Positions 35,274 to 36,931 of a stretch of DNA of 36,931 bases are shown here, one piece after another. The DNA comes from Streptomyces sp. ISL-36. Its GTDB lineage: Bacteria; Actinomycetota; Actinomycetes; Streptomycetales; Streptomycetaceae. Within the stretch, counting starts at the first letter, position 1. Every line of letters begins with the position of its first letter. Under the pieces are notes generated by a model. The model was not told the origin of the DNA. It was given only the letters and a program-made list of their open reading frames with translations, and made no database searches. The position numbers and the translations under genes are program-made. The stretch spans positions 1 through 36,931 of the forward strand of contig NZ_JAGGOS010000039.1 in NCBI RefSeq assembly GCF_018614205.1, given 5' to 3'.

Positions 35274-36258
35274 TCTCGTGAGCAGGACCTCGCGTATCGC
35301 GGGTGCGGTATTGGGCATGGCGGCGCTGACCGTCTCCCTCGCCGCATGCGGCGGCGACAGCCTGGAGGAGGGGAAGGCGGGCGGCGCGAGCGGCTCGGGG
35401 AAGGGCTCCGGGAAGGGCTCGCTGGTCGTGGGCGCGGCGGCGTTCACCGAGTCCAAGGTGCTCGCGGAGCTCTACGCACAGGTGCTGAACGACGCCGGAT
35501 ACTCCGCGACCGTCACCACGGTGAAGAACCGAGAGTTGTACGAACCCTCGCTGGAGAAGGGCGAGATCGACGTCGTACCGGAATACGCGGCGACGATCGC
35601 GGAATTCCTCAATGCCAAGGCGAACGGCCCGAAGGCGCCCGAGGAGAAGCCGGTCGCCTCCGGTGACGCGGCGGCGACGGTGGAGGCTCTGAAGAAGCTC
35701 GCCGAGCCGCGTGGACTGAAGGTGCTGGCGGTCGGCGAGGCCGTCGACCAGAACGCCTTCGCGGTGTCGAAGGAATTCGCCGAGAAGAACAAGCTGAAGA
35801 CGCTTTCCGATCTCGGCCGCGCCAAGCTGAAGGTGAAGATCGCGGCTGGTGACGAATGCGAGATACGGCCGTTCTGCGCCCCGGGTCTGAAGAAGACCTA
35901 TGGGATCGACGTGGCCGGCATCGACCCCAAGGGCGTCGGGACGCCGCAGTCGAAGCAGGCGGTCAAGGACGGCGTGGACCAACTGGTGCTGACCACCACG
36001 ACGGACGCGACCGTGGAGAGCTTCGGACTGGTCTTCCTCGCCGACGACAAGAAGCTGCAGAACGCCGACAATGTGCTGCCGGTCGTCCATGCGAAGGACG
36101 CCGGATCGCCGGAGATAGCCGCCGCGCTCGACAAGATCACAAAGGTGCTGACGACGGCCGATCTCGCCGAACTGAACCGCAAGGTGGACGCCGAGCGGGC
36201 GAAGCCGGCGGACGTGGCGAAGGCCTATCTGGAGTCGAAGGGGCTGGTCAAGAAGTAG
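35266..36258 (+). CDS. Quaternary-amine ABC importer substrate-binding lipoprotein (OpuCC type)
   Basis: A 330-residue lipoprotein with signal peptide and lipobox LAAC (C28), a GASGSGKGSGKGS linker, then an OpuAC/OsmX-type binding domain. It includes AAAFTESKVLAELYAQVL and VVPEYAATIAEFLNAK at the N-lobe, and TTTTDATVESFGLVFLADDKK further on. ATG 35266 overlaps the permease stop by 8 bases. GTG 35278 is a possible alternative start. It captures the osmoprotectant outside the membrane and delivers it to the permeases. The exact ligand cannot be told from the sequence. Confidence 0.93.
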   Translation: MGDLVSRTSRIAGAVLGMAALTVSLAACGGDSLEEGKAGGASGSGKGSGKGSLVVGAAAFTESKVLAELYAQVLNDAGYSATVTTVKNRELYEPSLEKGEIDVVPEYAATIAEFLNAKANGPKAPEEKPVASGDAAATVEALKKLAEPRGLKVLAVGEAVDQNAFAVSKEFAEKNKLKTLSDLGRAKLKVKIAAGDECEIRPFCAPGLKKTYGIDVAGIDPKGVGTPQSKQAVKDGVDQLVLTTTTDATVESFGLVFLADDKKLQNADNVLPVVHAKDAGSPEIAAALDKITKVLTTADLAELNRKVDAERAKPADVAKAYLESKGLVKK

Positions 36259-36286
36259 GGGTCGGGTAAGGGGAGTCGGTCCGGTC

Positions 36287-36303
36287 CGGCGGAGGCCCCG
36301 CCG
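36287..36303 (+). terminator. Weak hairpin downstream of the importer operon
   Basis: CGGCGG (36287-36292) pairs with CCGCCG (36298-36303) around a 5-base loop, 29 bases after the binding-protein stop. It is short, so it is only a candidate terminator. Confidence 0.35.
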
Positions 36304-36377
36304 CTATGGCGAGAAGTGGCCAAGAGATTGCCGGGCCGACGCCCCATACGGCGCCTACGCACGGTAAATTTCAGGCC

Positions 36378-36931
36378 ATGCCACGTGGACGCCACCGCCA
36401 TTCCCCTCCCCTGCACAAGCTTCTGCCGCCTTCCACGGTCGCCGGAGCTTCGGTCGTCTGTGCCGCGGGCGCCTGGCTGCTCGCCGATCCCGTGGTGCTG
36501 CGGCTGCTCGTGGCCGCGGCCGCGGCGGCCGCCGTCACCGGTGGCGTCATCATGCGCAGTTGGGACCGGAGCGCCGGGCGGCAGGTCGCCGAGCTGACCC
36601 GGGCGCGGACCGCGGACCAGTGGAAGACCGAGGAGCGGATAGCCGAGCTCGAAGCCGATCTCGAGGAGTCCCGCGAGCTGCGGGCCAAGCTCGACGCGAA
36701 GCTGCGCGCCAAGCGGGTCGAACTCGCCGGACTGCGCGGCGAGCACGCCGAGCTGCTGCGCCGGTACGCCACCGCCGAGACCGAGCGGGCCAGCGCCCTG
36801 GAGGGCCGCCGTCAGCTGGCCCTGGAGGCGACCTCCCCGGCCAGGGCGCTGCCCGCCGCCGGTTCCACGCCGACGCCCGACGCCTACCGCCAGGCCGCCG
36901 ACGCCCTGCGCAACCTCGCGCGCAACGCCGC
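36378..36931 (+). CDS. Membrane/coiled-coil protein, truncated by the window edge
   Basis: The reading frame starts at ATG 36378 (MPRGRHRHSPPLHKLLPP) and stays open to the end. It encodes two hydrophobic segments (about residues 18-35, VAGASVVCAAGAWLLAD, and 38-58, VLRLLVAAAAAAAVTGGVI) and then a long charged coiled coil (ELTRARTADQWKTEERIAEL, then ELEADLEESRELRAKLDAKL). The part beyond about residue 155 is disordered. The complete product is unknown. No strong ribosome-binding site is visible. Domain content beyond the edge cannot be seen. Confidence 0.75.
   Translation, partial: MPRGRHRHSPPLHKLLPPSTVAGASVVCAAGAWLLADPVVLRLLVAAAAAAAVTGGVIMRSWDRSAGRQVAELTRARTADQWKTEERIAELEADLEESRELRAKLDAKLRAKRVELAGLRGEHAELLRRYATAETERASALEGRRQLALEATSPARALPAAGSTPTPDAYRQAADALRNLARNA

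Overview
The window is chromosomal DNA from a high-GC actinomycete, almost certainly a Streptomyces. GC is roughly 70% or more, codons nearly always end in G or C, many starts are GTG, and the gene content and order match what I remember of the S. coelicolor ftsH-fol neighbourhood (memory, not a search). I see no tRNA, rRNA, CRISPR array or complete insertion sequence.

Layout. 1-2551: a zinc-starvation ribosomal island (S14, L28 leftward; L33, L31, a CobW-like protein and S18 rightward), all in the cysteine-free form, around a divergent promoter with a Zur-like operator. 2677-4674: a DUF397 / RsbW-like ATPase / XRE-DUF5753 regulatory module (WhiJ type) in which two promoters carry the same 19-bp element. 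4751-6918: an aldehyde dehydrogenase and a DinB-like protein, separated by two strong hairpins. 6940-8854: the relic of a Tn3-family element with recognisable inverted ends, a frameshifted transposase tail, a TetR/DUF1772 pair with palindromic operators and a broken VOC-type gene. 8907-11351: a PadR regulator and a DrrAB-type ABC exporter sharing a TCAA-TTGA operator.

11459-17857: a BNR-repeat lipoprotein, glutamate decarboxylase, YbjQ protein, DedA protein, ThrE-type exporter and inorganic pyrophosphatase. 17960-24644: D-Ala-D-Ala carboxypeptidase, DUF2342 metalloprotease, tilS, hpt and ftsH. 24740-29431: folate/pterin genes, with folE rightward and convergent to a leftward folP-SnoaL-folB-folK-DUF3180 operon. 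Between the two blocks sits a free-standing, splicing-dead intein-like gene (Hint fold with LAGLIDADG endonuclease motifs). 29470-32580: divergent aminoacyl-phospholipid synthase and esterase. 32567-36258: an Opu-type quaternary-amine ABC importer. 36378-end: a partial membrane/coiled-coil gene.

The most interesting part is 24740-26405. folE carries two patches (codons about 83-112 and 181-201) where codons switch to A/T-ending synonyms although the protein looks normal, and the first patch creates a perfect 11-bp inverted repeat over the active-site codons. Directly downstream is the Hint-LAGLIDADG gene. A testable reading is intronless homing: a nuclease parked beside its target gene, which has been recoded so that it is not cut. 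Other items worth a second look are the CobW-like protein that has lost its GTPase motifs, the Tn3 relic, the shared operators, and a hairpin separating the ftsH Shine-Dalgarno sequence from its start codon.
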